A stretch of 64,000 nt of DNA from Alphaproteobacteria bacterium UBA3773 (GCA_002372275.1 DFFP01000009.1:22762-86761), one strand, 5' to 3'. Numbered from the stretch's first letter, positions 32,303 to 41,904 are shown. Program-made: numbers and translations. Notes: generated from the sequence alone by a model not told the origin.

Positions 32303-33634
32303 TTAAATAACCTTTCCTTTCAGTGAATTTGTTGTGGCGTCTTCAATCAAAACTTTTTGAATATGAAACATGTTTTCTTCATTTGTGACAACATGAACAT
32401 TTTGCATATAAGGTGTGCGACCGATGAGCTGCCCCTTATGACGTCCTTTTTCTTCAAATAAAACATCCATAACCTTTCCGATGCTTGCTTTGTTGAAATT
32501 TTCTTGCAAGGTAAACAGTTTGTTTTGCAAAATATCAAGGCGCTCTTTTTTGACTTTTTCTTCAACCTGATTTTCCATCACGGCAGCCGGTGTGCCGGGG
32601 CGTTTGCTGTATTTGAAAGAAAAAGCCTGAATGTATTGAACCTTTTGGACCAAATCGAGTGTTTGCTCAAAATCTTCATCCGTTTCTGAGGGAAATCCGA
32701 CAATAAAATCTGACGACATTTCAAGTTTGGAATTGGCCTCTTTTAATTTTTGAACGGTTTCAAGATATGTTTCGCGCGTGTGGCGTCTGTTCATCAATTT
32801 TAAAATGCGATTGGAGCCTGATTGAACAGGTAAATGCAAATAAGGCATTAAAATTTCAATATTATGGTGGCAAGCAATTAATTCGTCCGTTACATCTGCC
32901 GGATAAGAGGTTGTGTAACGAAGCCTTTTGAGCCCGTCTATTTCGGCAACTTTATTGAGTAAATATGCCAGTGACCTTTCATGTCCGTTTTCATCTTCAC
33001 CATGATATGAGTTCACATTTTGCCCGAGTAAATTAAGCTCGAGTGCACCGCTTGAAACCAATCTTTTGGCCTCACTAATAACATCTGCAATGGGCCTTGA
33101 GTATTCAGCACCTCTGGTGTAAGGCACGACGCAATAGGTGCAAAAATTGTTGCATCCCTCTTGTATGGCTAAAAAGGCTGTGCCACCGTGAGCTTTATTT
33201 TCAGGTAAGAAATCAAATTTTGACACAGCCGGAAAATCGGTATCTAAAACGTTTTCGGCTTTCTTTTCTTTGATTTTTTTCAAAATTTCGGGCAGCCTGT
33301 GATAGGTTAAGGGACCGAATGCAAAATCAACGTAAGGGGCACGCTTAAAAATTTCTTCATCTTCGGCCTGAACAACACAACCGGCTACGCCAATCACGGT
33401 TTTTAAACCTTTTTCCAAGCGTTCGTTTTTAATAAGTAAAGCACGTCCTAAATCCGAAAAAAGTTTTTCGGCAGCCTTTTCTCTGATGTGGCATGTGTTA
33501 AACAATACGAGGTCTGCCTCGCTCTGTTTTTCGGTTTTTTCATACCCCATGGCTTCAAGCATAGAGGCCATGCGGGCGCTGTCATAAACATTCATTTGAC
33601 AGCCGTATGTTTTGATAAAATATTTTTCACTCAT
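32303..33634 (-). CDS. miaB: tRNA-2-methylthio-N6-dimethylallyladenosine synthase
   Basis: ATG 33634 gives MSEKYFIKTYGCQMNVYDS, the normal MiaB start. It has the N-terminal iron-sulfur region (CQMN, CHIREKA, AGCVVQAE), the radical SAM motif CNNFCTYC (about residue 150) and a C-terminal TRAM domain. It adds methylthio to i6A37 in tRNAs. It is the first gene of the minus-strand series running to trmB and is 443 residues, normal length. Confidence 0.95.
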   Translation of the reverse strand: MSEKYFIKTYGCQMNVYDSARMASMLEAMGYEKTEKQSEADLVLFNTCHIREKAAEKLFSDLGRALLIKNERLEKGLKTVIGVAGCVVQAEDEEIFKRAPYVDFAFGPLTYHRLPEILKKIKEKKAENVLDTDFPAVSKFDFLPENKAHGGTAFLAIQEGCNNFCTYCVVPYTRGAEYSRPIADVISEAKRLVSSGALELNLLGQNVNSYHGEDENGHERSLAYLLNKVAEIDGLKRLRYTTSYPADVTDELIACHHNIEILMPYLHLPVQSGSNRILKLMNRRHTRETYLETVQKLKEANSKLEMSSDFIVGFPSETDEDFEQTLDLVQKVQYIQAFSFKYSKRPGTPAAVMENQVEEKVKKERLDILQNKLFTLQENFNKASIGKVMDVLFEEKGRHKGQLIGRTPYMQNVHVVTNEENMFHIQKVLIEDATTNSLKGKVI

Positions 33635-33731
33635 GTTTTTTCTTTTCACTTTGGTAAATATGCTACGGCAAAGCTTAATTTTTTTCAAACATTTTTTATG
33701 ATAATTGCGCTTTTTTTTCAGGTAAAGTTTT

Positions 33732-34295
33732 TTATTTGAAGATAATTTCTTTTAAAACGGCTTTGAAAGGCTGGCCTTGGGGCGCTGCGATATAAGCTCC
33801 GGCTTTGAGTTCATCATCGGCTCCTTTTAAATAAAATTGACGCAACCTGACGTAATTTTGCCCGTCAAAGGAATAAGAACACACAAAATCATCCTCTTGA
33901 CGCTTGAGTTTATAATAAATCTCCTGAGGCATACGTTTGATTTTGGCACCTGCCCAGTCGGAGTGTCCGGATAGGGTCAGGCATGTGCCGATTTCAATAT
34001 GATTTTCATCGGCTGACATCAGTGAGGCCTTAAACCAGTTTCGCTCATCAATTCGGACCATGATGCCGCACTGATTAAAATTGATTGCGTTTTCAAACGA
34101 CCATTTCAGGGTCAGATTGAAATTATTTGTTGTTCTTTTGAAAAAAAATGAGCCGTTGTCTTTTTTGAGCCCATGATGAACAGATTGCCAAAAGTCTGTG
34201 TTTGCAGCTGCCTCAACACTCATTTGCCCGTTTGAGAGAACGACATTTTCAGGCTCATTTAACCATTCAAAATCAAGAAGACCTTCCAGTATCAT
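33732..34295 (-). CDS. DUF1349-family protein (concanavalin-like fold)
   Basis: The 187-residue protein matches the DUF1349 pattern: SVEAAANTDFWQSVHHGLKKDNGSFFF, CGIMVRIDERNWFKASLMSADENHIEIGTCLTLSGHSDWAG, and IYYKLKRQEDDFVCSYSFDGQNYVRLRQFYL. Proteins of this family adopt a beta-sandwich and are of uncertain function; no signal peptide is present. It follows the DnaJ-like gene with a one-base stop/start overlap, indicating cotranscription. Confidence 0.8.
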   Translation of the reverse strand: MILEGLLDFEWLNEPENVVLSNGQMSVEAAANTDFWQSVHHGLKKDNGSFFFKRTTNNFNLTLKWSFENAINFNQCGIMVRIDERNWFKASLMSADENHIEIGTCLTLSGHSDWAGAKIKRMPQEIYYKLKRQEDDFVCSYSFDGQNYVRLRQFYLKGADDELKAGAYIAAPQGQPFKAVLKEIIFK

Positions 34296-35230
34296 TAAAA
34301 GTTCCTTTTCGCTGCCTCACCCGTTTCGTTTAAGACTTGTTCCAAAAGCTGATTTTTTTCGCTTGGGGCGACAATTTTTAAGGTAATGATTTCATCGCCC
34401 GATCCTTTTGCAGAAGAAAGGCCTTTGCCTTTTAACCTTAATTTTTCGCCGGATGATGAATAAGGCGGAACAGTGATTTTAACTTTTCCGCTGACGGTCG
34501 GAACAGTGATTTTTGCACCCAATACGGCTTCTTTGATTGAGATCGGAAGCTCTAATTCCACATTTAAGCCCGAAAGCGTAAAATAGGGATGCGGACGCAT
34601 TCTTATTGTGATGAGAACATCGCCTGGTTGACCGCCGTAAGGGCTTGGGTTTCCCAAGCCTTTGAGACGTAAAACCCCACCGTTTTCAAAACCGGCCGGA
34701 ATTTTGACATTTACGTTTTTACCATTGATATTGAGCTTTTTTTCAGCGCCTTTGGCAATATCTAATAAATCAACATCTAGAGTATAAGAAATATCTTGTC
34801 CTTTCGGCGCAGCTGACCCAAACGGATTTTGAGCACCGCTTGTTCTTCTTTTCGCGCCACTAAAAGCGCTCATAATATCATCGCCGAAAATAGAAGAAAA
34901 ATCAAATCCGCCCGCCCTAAACGGGTTCGAAGAACTCGAATATGTGCGGTATGTACCGCCGGTAAAAGGATTTTCACCGCCGAACCCGCCGGCACCGAAA
35001 CCGGTCGGTTTGCCTGAGGCGTCAATTTCGCCTGCATCATATTTTTGGCGTTTGTCTTTGTCTCCTAATATTTCATAGGCGGATGAAACTTCTTTAAATT
35101 TTTCGGCGGCTGCTTTGTCGTCTTTATTTAAATCCGGATGATAACGGCGCGCCAGTTTTCGAAATGCAGACTTAATTTCTGCATCTGTTGCGGACCTTGA
35201 AACACCTAAAACATCATATAAATCTGCCAT
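34295..35230 (-). CDS. DnaJ-type co-chaperone without zinc domain (CbpA-like)
   Basis: ATG 35230 starts MADLYDVLGVSRSATDAEIKSAFRKLARRYHPDLN, a J domain with HPD. A Gly/Phe-rich linker follows (about residues 75-140: GFGAGGFGGENPFTGG), then the C-terminal substrate-binding domains (residues 150-300). The zinc-finger repeats of true DnaJ are absent, as in CbpA. It probably stimulates DnaK. The true dnaJ of this genome is at 48037. Confidence 0.88.
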   Translation of the reverse strand: MADLYDVLGVSRSATDAEIKSAFRKLARRYHPDLNKDDKAAAEKFKEVSSAYEILGDKDKRQKYDAGEIDASGKPTGFGAGGFGGENPFTGGTYRTYSSSSNPFRAGGFDFSSIFGDDIMSAFSGAKRRTSGAQNPFGSAAPKGQDISYTLDVDLLDIAKGAEKKLNINGKNVNVKIPAGFENGGVLRLKGLGNPSPYGGQPGDVLITIRMRPHPYFTLSGLNVELELPISIKEAVLGAKITVPTVSGKVKITVPPYSSSGEKLRLKGKGLSSAKGSGDEIITLKIVAPSEKNQLLEQVLNETGEAAKRNF

Positions 35231-35288
35231 TTTATTAAAGCCTTTAAAAACATTCATTCCTAAAGGTTTATATAGGAAATTTTATTTT

Positions 35289-35672
35289 CTATTGCAAGTC
35301 AACGCAATCAAATGTTGCAAGTCTTGAATGATTTTCGCGCATGACAATTTCACGAAGCTTAGCTGTTTGTTTTTGATTTTTTTGATTGCAATAATGTGCG
35401 GCCAAAGGCGTCAGTTCATCTATTCTGACATCACGATATTCATAAGAAACAGAGGTTTCATTGCGACGTTTTTCAACAATGTTTTCTTTATATCTATTAA
35501 GGTCAATGTCTGAAATATAATTTTTTTCTTCCATACGCACATTTGTTTCATCGCTTTGCGCCGGCATGTTTGAATATGAAACGTTGTTATCGTCTTTAAT
35601 CAGCGGACCTTGTCTGATACAACCGGTTAAAGCAAAAAACATAAATGCGGCCATGATTTTTTTGATGTTCAT
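35289..35672 (-). CDS. Hypothetical lipoprotein
   Basis: The 127-residue protein has a lipoprotein signal (MNIKKIMAAFMFFALTGC). The mature part is polar with YKENIVEKRRNETSVSYEYRDVRI, and a C-terminal region containing two cysteines (HYCNQKN and TFDCVDLQ) that could pair. No family is recognised. Confidence 0.55.
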   Translation of the reverse strand: MNIKKIMAAFMFFALTGCIRQGPLIKDDNNVSYSNMPAQSDETNVRMEEKNYISDIDLNRYKENIVEKRRNETSVSYEYRDVRIDELTPLAAHYCNQKNQKQTAKLREIVMRENHSRLATFDCVDLQ

Positions 35673-35735
35673 CTTTTTACCCTTTATAAATGGTTTTATT
35701 TTGGGTCAGTCTAGCAAAGATATCTAAAGAAATTG

Positions 35736-36044
35736 TTAATTCAGCTGGTTATAAATTTGAGCACCCGAATCATGTAAAATGTTATAAATATTTTGGTTTT
35801 TGCCGTTTTTATTTTTGGCGTTTGAAAGTTCTGACAAAGATTTTTCAAGCCATTCGTTGAACTTTTTATTTTGCCTTAATTTTTCAAGGTCATCTTTAAT
35901 TTTTTCATCTTGCATTTTATAATCTAAAACGGCTTTAAGCGTGGCAAAATAAGCCGCTTCTTTTTGCGAACTCATGACAGGCGCTGCAAAAACCGAAAAA
36001 GCGAGTAATTGAAAAATGGCGATAATAAAGATCAGTTTTTTCAT
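35736..36044 (-). CDS. Small secreted helical protein
   Basis: ATG 36044 (MKKLIFIIAIFQLLAFSVFAAP) gives a signal peptide cleaved near VFA-A. The mature about 80 residues are charged and helical (DYKMQDEKIKDDLEKLRQNKKFNEWLEKSL). It ends SGAQIYNQLN. Its start lies 2 bases after the stop of the upstream gene at 36046. No family is recognised. Confidence 0.5.
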   Translation of the reverse strand: MKKLIFIIAIFQLLAFSVFAAPVMSSQKEAAYFATLKAVLDYKMQDEKIKDDLEKLRQNKKFNEWLEKSLSELSNAKNKNGKNQNIYNILHDSGAQIYNQLN

Positions 36045-36045
36045 T

Positions 36046-37491
36046 TCAGAACTCAATAAAATTTGAATTTTTTTGTTTCGTTTTTGTTTTGATATTGGAG
36101 TTCTGTTTTGAAGAAATTTTTAATTTTTTTAAGATTCTGTCTTTAACGCGAGAAAATGCTTTTTCATTTGCTTTCATTTTGTTTTCATGCTCGGTAATGT
36201 TGCCACGCCCCAATCCCCATTGTTTCATTTTTTCGAACCATTTATTTTTAGGCATTTTCCATCCCATGGACAGAATATCATTCGGTACGATTCCTTTAAT
36301 TTTGACACGTAAATTATGCGCTGATTTTTTGATTTGTTCATCAACGATTTTTGGGTCTTCCCATTTGTTGAATTTGTGTTGCATGGCAGATAAAATTTTC
36401 AGAACCGAGGCGACCTTTGTATCTGTTCCGGCAAGCTCATTTGCAACGTTTGGATACGAATACACAAGAGAAATCGGAAGTAAGCACTTGTATTCATCAG
36501 GATATTCTCCCAGATTTGAATGATATCTGGTTTCGGGATCATCACGATAAGGGTGAGCCAAACAATTGCCGATGATGATATCTTTGGCAATACCGTCTAA
36601 ATTGTCATAAGAAAAATATCTTTTCTTTTCATCGGTTTCAACAGGTGTATCTGCAATATAAAAATTCGTTCCGGCAACTTTTTTCTCATCTTCCATTTGT
36701 TGAAATTTAAGCGAAAATTCAGATGCAATACGCGTCTGATAAGCCGGATATGTGAACATCATGAAATTGACGTCTTTCTTTTGATCAAAAAATTTATTAC
36801 GAATTTCGCCAAGTAATTTAATATTGTCTGCCGCTGAAACATCATTCGGTGTGACCAAACATTCTTTTAAAATGTCTTTACTAACACCGAGTGCTTCAAA
36901 ATAATGCTTATACATCTCAACTTCGGAACCGACATTAAATTTGAGATCTTTATTTTCAAAATTGGTGTTACCTTGATTATCGTGCAAACCGAGGAAAATA
37001 ATTTTTTTAGGCTTTCCCGTTTTTAAAAAGTCATTATACCAAGACCAAACGGCGGCCTCAGCAGACCCGGGGTGACCCGAAAACACGACAAGCGCATCCA
37101 CTTCTTGAGGAACATCCATATAATCTGCTCCTTTGATCTCACGCTTATAACCATCATAACGAATCGTTTCGCCTGCTTTGATGCGTCCTTTGTCTTCAGC
37201 TTCTAAAACGGTTTTCTTTTCAGCATCCGTTAAATGAAAAGTGAGCATATCCTTTAATTTATTTTCTTGAACGTGCTCTTTTGCCATATTAGCTAAAGCC
37301 ACAATTCCTTTGTCCTGATTATTTTCAACCAAAGAAAGAGCATATTTAATATCTCTTTTAAGGAGAATAAAATCTTTTTGTGTATGTCCGCGCTCAGCCC
37401 ATTCTTTTTGATCATAAGCGCTTAACGGTAAATCTTTTCCGTTTGTCATGTCTGTGACGATTTGTTCATAAATTGTGGGCGTATAAGACAT
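36046..37491 (-). CDS. Large cytoplasmic protein with a possible DUF218/YdcF-like core
   Basis: The 481-residue protein has no signal peptide. About residues 130-300 look like a Rossmann-type domain: VDALVVFSGHPGSAEAAVWSWYNDFLKTGKPKKIIFLGLHDN, then NVGSEVEMYKHYFEALGVSKDILKEC and MMFTYPAYQTR. This recalls the order of motifs in DUF218 proteins (VDAIVVLGG, then PKIIFSGG, then HTxRA), but the match is weak. The C-terminal about 60 residues are very Lys/Asn-rich. Function is unknown. Confidence 0.5.
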   Translation of the reverse strand: MSYTPTIYEQIVTDMTNGKDLPLSAYDQKEWAERGHTQKDFILLKRDIKYALSLVENNQDKGIVALANMAKEHVQENKLKDMLTFHLTDAEKKTVLEAEDKGRIKAGETIRYDGYKREIKGADYMDVPQEVDALVVFSGHPGSAEAAVWSWYNDFLKTGKPKKIIFLGLHDNQGNTNFENKDLKFNVGSEVEMYKHYFEALGVSKDILKECLVTPNDVSAADNIKLLGEIRNKFFDQKKDVNFMMFTYPAYQTRIASEFSLKFQQMEDEKKVAGTNFYIADTPVETDEKKRYFSYDNLDGIAKDIIIGNCLAHPYRDDPETRYHSNLGEYPDEYKCLLPISLVYSYPNVANELAGTDTKVASVLKILSAMQHKFNKWEDPKIVDEQIKKSAHNLRVKIKGIVPNDILSMGWKMPKNKWFEKMKQWGLGRGNITEHENKMKANEKAFSRVKDRILKKLKISSKQNSNIKTKTKQKNSNFIEF

Positions 37492-37556
37492 CGAATTTCT
37501 CCTTTGATGCGAAATTTAATGTCAGTATACATATTTTTTGACAAAAATCAAGGATT

Positions 37557-38675
37557 TTAAACAAATTTTTCCGTGCGGAAATCTAAAATTTTTTGTTTGA
37601 ACTCTTTATCTTTTTTCAAAGTTTCAAATGAGGGCATATCAGTGGCATGAAGAGATTTTTGAATTTCAAAATTAAGACGCAGACGCTCGATATTTTTTTG
37701 TAAAATTTCTTTTAAGAATACTTTGTTTTCATCTGCTTCTAATTCTGTTAAAGCCGCTTCAAAAACCGATTCAAGACGTTCTTTGTTTTGAAACCGAGAA
37801 ACATGATTTAGAAATAAAATCATGTCTTTTGCAAAGGGGGACTTTTCAAATAAAATATCTTTGTTTTGATGATAACATTTTGCAAAGTCGGAATATATTT
37901 TAGGGATTTTTAGGCGTTTTTCAATGTTTTGAATTTGCTCAAATGTTAAATCAGAAACAAACAGAGCGTATTTGATGACGGGTTTTAAAACTGAATCGTT
38001 TTGAAAGAGTTTTTGCCATTTTTGGATATGGCTTTGATATAAAAGTTCAATTTCGGGCAAAATTTCGTTTAAGGCAAAGCACTCATGCATCGAAATGAGA
38101 AATTTTTCAAAATGCTTGGTTGTGAGTGCCTTTTCAAATTCTTGAAAAATACGCTCGGGCGACAAATTTTTCAAATCACCCTTTGTGACCATTATTTTTG
38201 CGAGCTCTAACGTTTGAGAGGCAATTTCAAAGTCAAGCTGTGCAGAAAATCGACACATTCGAAGAACACGCAAGGGGTCTTCGGGAAAGTGTTTATCCGT
38301 GATATGGCGGATTATTTTGTTTTCAATATCGATTTTACCTCCGACCAAATCAATGAGTTCATGATTTTGCTCGTTATACATTAAAGCATTCATCGTAAAA
38401 TCGCGGCGCAAAACATCTTCTTCTTTTGTAACGTCTTTGGAAAAATCAAACTTAAAATCGGTATGTTTTAAACCCGTTTTAATTTCGCGTCTGGCAAGAG
38501 CATATTCTTCTTTTGTAACGGGGTGCAAAAAGACCGGAAAATTTTTGCCGACCTCGATAAAACCGAGGTTTTTCATTTCATCGGGTGTTGCCCCGAAAAC
38601 GACATAATCTTTGTCGCTTTGAGGGAGTTTTAAGAGCATATCGCGTACAGCACCGCCGACTAAATATATTTGCAT
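37557..38675 (-). CDS. cca: CCA tRNA nucleotidyltransferase
   Basis: ATG 38675 (MQIYLVGGAVRDMLL) has GAAGG 6 bases upstream. The nucleotidyltransferase motifs GGAVRD, DKDYVVFGATPDEM (catalytic Asp pair), RREIKTG and RRDFTMNAL are all clear. The form VGKNFPVFLHPVTKEEYALARRE is that of the gammaproteobacterial-type enzyme; at 372 residues it lacks the complete C-terminal HD domain of E. coli Cca (412 residues). It adds or repairs the CCA tail of tRNAs. Confidence 0.93.
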   Translation of the reverse strand: MQIYLVGGAVRDMLLKLPQSDKDYVVFGATPDEMKNLGFIEVGKNFPVFLHPVTKEEYALARREIKTGLKHTDFKFDFSKDVTKEEDVLRRDFTMNALMYNEQNHELIDLVGGKIDIENKIIRHITDKHFPEDPLRVLRMCRFSAQLDFEIASQTLELAKIMVTKGDLKNLSPERIFQEFEKALTTKHFEKFLISMHECFALNEILPEIELLYQSHIQKWQKLFQNDSVLKPVIKYALFVSDLTFEQIQNIEKRLKIPKIYSDFAKCYHQNKDILFEKSPFAKDMILFLNHVSRFQNKERLESVFEAALTELEADENKVFLKEILQKNIERLRLNFEIQKSLHATDMPSFETLKKDKEFKQKILDFRTEKFV

Positions 38676-38829
38676 TGACACCTTCTTTCAAACGAAAGAT
38701 TAATGCATCTTATTGATAAAATCAATTTTTAAATAGCATTGAGCTGATGCGAAAAATTAAATGCTTGACTATTGACTTGAAATGTCTTAAGAAAAAAATC
38801 AGTTTTAATCAATGGAGTGTGTAAACAAA

Positions 38830-39324
38830 ATGAAAAACTTTTTAAATGAATTCAAAAAATTTGCCATGCGCGGTAATGTGATTGACATGGCCGTCGGTAT
38901 CATTATCGGTGCCGCTTTCGGTAAAATCGTTAATTCACTCGTAGAAGATGTTTTAATGCCCCCGATCGGACTTATTTTGGGTAAAGTTGATTTTTCAAAT
39001 TTACAGCTGAATTTGTCTGAAGGTGTTGCTATTCGTTACGGTGCATTTATCAATGCTTTAATCAGCTTTTTGATTGTGGCTTTTGCTGTGTTTTTGCTCA
39101 TTAAAGCCATTAACACCATGCAAGAAAGATTGGATAAAAAAGAAGCCGCAGCTGAGGCAAAGGCGCCGACAACAAAAACATGTCCTTATTGCATGAGTGA
39201 AATTGCAATTGCTGCGACACGTTGTCCGCATTGTACATCTGAATTAAAAGATAAAACACAGCTGGCCTCAAAGGCTGCGCCTGCCACAGCAAAGCGCCGT
39301 CCCGGTCGTCCGAAGAAAAAATAA
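38830..39324 (+). CDS. mscL: Large-conductance mechanosensitive channel with C-terminal zinc ribbon and basic tail
   Basis: ATG 38830 gives [31 protein letters not shown], the classic MscL start; an upstream ATG at 38812 has no binding site. Two membrane helices span about residues 16-45 and 70-95. After the helical bundle the protein continues with a four-Cys zinc ribbon ([18 protein letters not shown], about residues 119-136) and a basic tail [10 protein letters not shown] resembling an AT-hook. The channel releases solutes on osmotic downshock. The zinc ribbon is seen in other MscL proteins, but the basic tail is less usual. A promoter TTGACT-N17-TAAGAA lies at 38765-38793. Confidence 0.92.
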   Translation: MKNFLNEFKKFAMRGNVIDMAVGIIIGAAFGKIVNSLVEDVLMPPIGLILGKVDFSNLQLNLSEGVAIRYGAFINALISFLIVAFAVFLLIKAINTMQERLDKKEAAAEAKAPTTKTCPYCMSEIAIAATRCPHCTSELKDKTQLASKAAPATAKRRPGRPKKK

Positions 39325-39334
39325 ATAAGGTTCA

Positions 39335-39364
39335 AGCGCCTGTGATCAAACAGGCGTTTTTTTT
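39335..39364 (+). terminator. Terminator of mscL
   Basis: CGCCTGT-gatca-ACAGGCG followed by eight T lies directly before the hemW start at 39368. hemW may therefore depend on readthrough or on its own start within this short gap. Confidence 0.85.
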
Positions 39365-39367
39365 GCC

Positions 39368-40453
39368 ATGTTCAAACCGCTGTCCGTTTATTTTCACTGG
39401 CCTTATTGCAAGAGCAAATGCCCTTATTGCGACTTTTTTAAAAAAGTCCAAAAAAATGTTGATGAAACAAGCTTGGTAAAAGAATATATAAGTGAGCTTG
39501 AGTATTATCAAAATCTTGTGCCTCAAAGAAAAGTGCAATCAATTTTTTTTGGTGGCGGAACACCCTCGCTGATGAACCCTAAAACGGTCGAAAAATTGAT
39601 TGAAACGGTTTTTTGTCTTTGGAAACCTCAAGAAAATCTCGAAATTACCTTAGAGGCTAATCCGAATTCTGACAGGCCTCATTTGTTTTCTGATTTAAAA
39701 AATGCGGGGGTGAACAGGTTATCGCTTGGGGTGCAGGCCTTAAATGAAAGTGATTTGAAGTTTTTGGGGCGGACACATACATTAAAAGAGGCATACAAAA
39801 GCATTGATGAGGTGTTAAAAGTTTTTGATAATCACTCCATCGATTTAATTTATTCAAGACCGCATCAAAAGCTTGAAGATTGGGAAAAAGAACTTCAACA
39901 GGCAGTTTCATTTGGTTTTAAGCATCTTTCGCTTTATCAGCTGACTATTGAGGAAGGAACTGTTTTTTTTAATAAAGGCGTGCAAGCGCTTGAAGATGAA
40001 AAAGCTTCAAAAATGTATCAAACAACGGTTGATTTTTTAAGAGAACATGGTTATCCGCGTTATGAAGTTTCAAATTTTGCAATGCCTGTTTATGAATCTA
40101 TACACAATAAATGTTACTGGCAAGGTGATGATTATATCGGAATAGGTGAGAGTGCACATGGCAGATTAAATATAAGTGAGCAAAATTTTGCTTATGTTCA
40201 TCCGCATATTTCAGAAAAATTAAGCTCTCATGAACGCGCCGAAGAATTGCTGATTATGGGCTTGAGGCTTCAAAAGGGAATAAATAAAACGCATTTTAAA
40301 GAAATTTGCGGCTTGGATTTTGACACTTTCATCGATCAGGAAAAACTTCACACGCTTGTGGCGGAAGGATTTTTAATCGACAAGCCAAATGTTTTGAGAG
40401 CAACCGATCAGGGATTTTTAGTCCTTGATAAGCTCGTTTTGGAACTTTTTTGA
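39368..40453 (+). CDS. hemW: Radical SAM heme chaperone HemW
   Basis: The 361-residue protein begins LSVYFHWPYCKSKCPYCDFF with the CxxxCxxC cluster motif. It contains SIFFGGGTPSLM, EANP, GVNRLSLGVQALNESDLKFLGRTH and YEVSNFA, the usual order for HemW (formerly HemN-like). It hands heme to target proteins. Other alphaproteobacteria carry it near rdgB, which is not seen here. Confidence 0.92.
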   Translation: MFKPLSVYFHWPYCKSKCPYCDFFKKVQKNVDETSLVKEYISELEYYQNLVPQRKVQSIFFGGGTPSLMNPKTVEKLIETVFCLWKPQENLEITLEANPNSDRPHLFSDLKNAGVNRLSLGVQALNESDLKFLGRTHTLKEAYKSIDEVLKVFDNHSIDLIYSRPHQKLEDWEKELQQAVSFGFKHLSLYQLTIEEGTVFFNKGVQALEDEKASKMYQTTVDFLREHGYPRYEVSNFAMPVYESIHNKCYWQGDDYIGIGESAHGRLNISEQNFAYVHPHISEKLSSHERAEELLIMGLRLQKGINKTHFKEICGLDFDTFIDQEKLHTLVAEGFLIDKPNVLRATDQGFLVLDKLVLELF

Positions 40454-40521
40454 TAAAAAAAACGGTTTTATAACTCAAAGACCTGCTTGAAATTATTTTA
40501 AAAAAATGTATACTTCTCGGT

Positions 40522-41820
40522 ATGGGACGAAAATTTAATAAATTCTTTCAAGTTTTAATTTCCTTGATCGTTTTGACGGCGGTTTTGGTGCCGCTCAAAG
40601 TTTGGGCCGAAGAAAGCGAAGAAACACCGCCCAAAGAATGGATGGATTTTTTAAGTAATCTCAAAAAAGATATGATTTCAAAAGGTATTTCTGAAAAAAC
40701 GATCGAAAAAGCTTATGGCAACCGTTCGTATTATCACAAAAAACCTGAGGTTAAAGCGCTTGAACAAATGCAAGCCGAATTTATTTTAACTTCCACAGAT
40801 TACATTAACAGAATTGTCACAAAATCAAGGGTTGAACAGGCACGCAAAAAATATAGAAAACTTCAAAAAAAATATGGCAAAATTGAAGAAGAATACGGGG
40901 TGCCTCTTTCGTATTTAACGGCATTTTGGGCTGTTGAAACCAATTTCGGGCAAAATAAGGGAAAACATCATTTAATTGATAGTTTAACAAATTTAAGCTA
41001 TAAAGGAAGGCGTGCAAAATTTTTCAAAAACGAGCTCTATCACGTTTTGAAAATTATGGATAAATTTGACTTGTCGCATGAAAAAATCAAAGGCTCATGG
41101 GCCGGCGCTATGGGGCATTTTCAATTTATGCCCTCAACATATAACGCTTATGCCAAAGATTATGATGGCGACGGGGTGGCTGATATTTGGGATGAGTTTT
41201 CAGACGCTTTGGCTTCAGCTGCCAACTATTTAAGCGATTTGAAGTGGAAAAAAGACGAACCTTGGGGACAAGTCGTTTCTTTGCCGTGGAATTTTGATTA
41301 TCACCAGACGGGAAGAAATATTAAGAAAACAGTCAAAGAATGGAAAAAAATCGGGGTCACAAAACCGGACGGCAAACCTTTGGAAGTTGATGATGATTTG
41401 AAGGCCTCAATTATTATGCCGGACGGATATAAAGGGCCGACATATATCGTGTTTTCAAATTTTAACCGGATTATGATTTGGAACAGATCGGATAATTATG
41501 CCTTGGCGATCGGAATTTTGGCAGATTATGTTTCATCTGATCAGCCCTATCAGCCTGTTGCAGGGCCTCAAAGACACGCTTTAACCAATAAAGATATTGC
41601 AGTTGTTCAAAAATTTTCAAATAAGTTTTTCAAAACGAATTTAAAAGTAGATGGAAAATTGGGTCCCAAAACAAAAGAGGCCGTTAAAAAAATTCAGAAA
41701 AAAGCAAAAATGCCCGAAGACGGTGTGCCGAGTTATAGGTTGTTGCAGCAAATTAAAAATTATAATCCGAAAACCGGATTTGCCCCGCCGCTTCCGGAAA
41801 AAAAGAAAATTTTAAAATAG
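40522..41820 (+). CDS. Lytic murein transglycosylase (MltB family) with peptidoglycan-binding domain
   Basis: A signal segment (about residues 1-28) is followed by the MltB-type catalytic domain: LTAFWAVETNFGQNKG with the catalytic Glu, SWAGAMGHFQFMPSTYNAYA, and DYDGDGVADIWDEFSDALASAANYL. The C-terminal about 60 residues form a PG_binding_1 domain (VVQKFSNKFFKTNLKVDGKLGPKTKEAVKKIQ). It cleaves the glycan strand to anhydro-muropeptides in the periplasm. It heads a run of envelope genes followed by the RlpA-like and carboxypeptidase genes. Confidence 0.9.
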   Translation: MGRKFNKFFQVLISLIVLTAVLVPLKVWAEESEETPPKEWMDFLSNLKKDMISKGISEKTIEKAYGNRSYYHKKPEVKALEQMQAEFILTSTDYINRIVTKSRVEQARKKYRKLQKKYGKIEEEYGVPLSYLTAFWAVETNFGQNKGKHHLIDSLTNLSYKGRRAKFFKNELYHVLKIMDKFDLSHEKIKGSWAGAMGHFQFMPSTYNAYAKDYDGDGVADIWDEFSDALASAANYLSDLKWKKDEPWGQVVSLPWNFDYHQTGRNIKKTVKEWKKIGVTKPDGKPLEVDDDLKASIIMPDGYKGPTYIVFSNFNRIMIWNRSDNYALAIGILADYVSSDQPYQPVAGPQRHALTNKDIAVVQKFSNKFFKTNLKVDGKLGPKTKEAVKKIQKKAKMPEDGVPSYRLLQQIKNYNPKTGFAPPLPEKKKILK

Positions 41821-41904
41821 TTGTATAAGCTTGAAATCTTGCTTGATGAAAGCAAAAAAAAAAGATACTCTCTTTTTGAACTTTAATAACAGAAAACAGT
41901 GATA

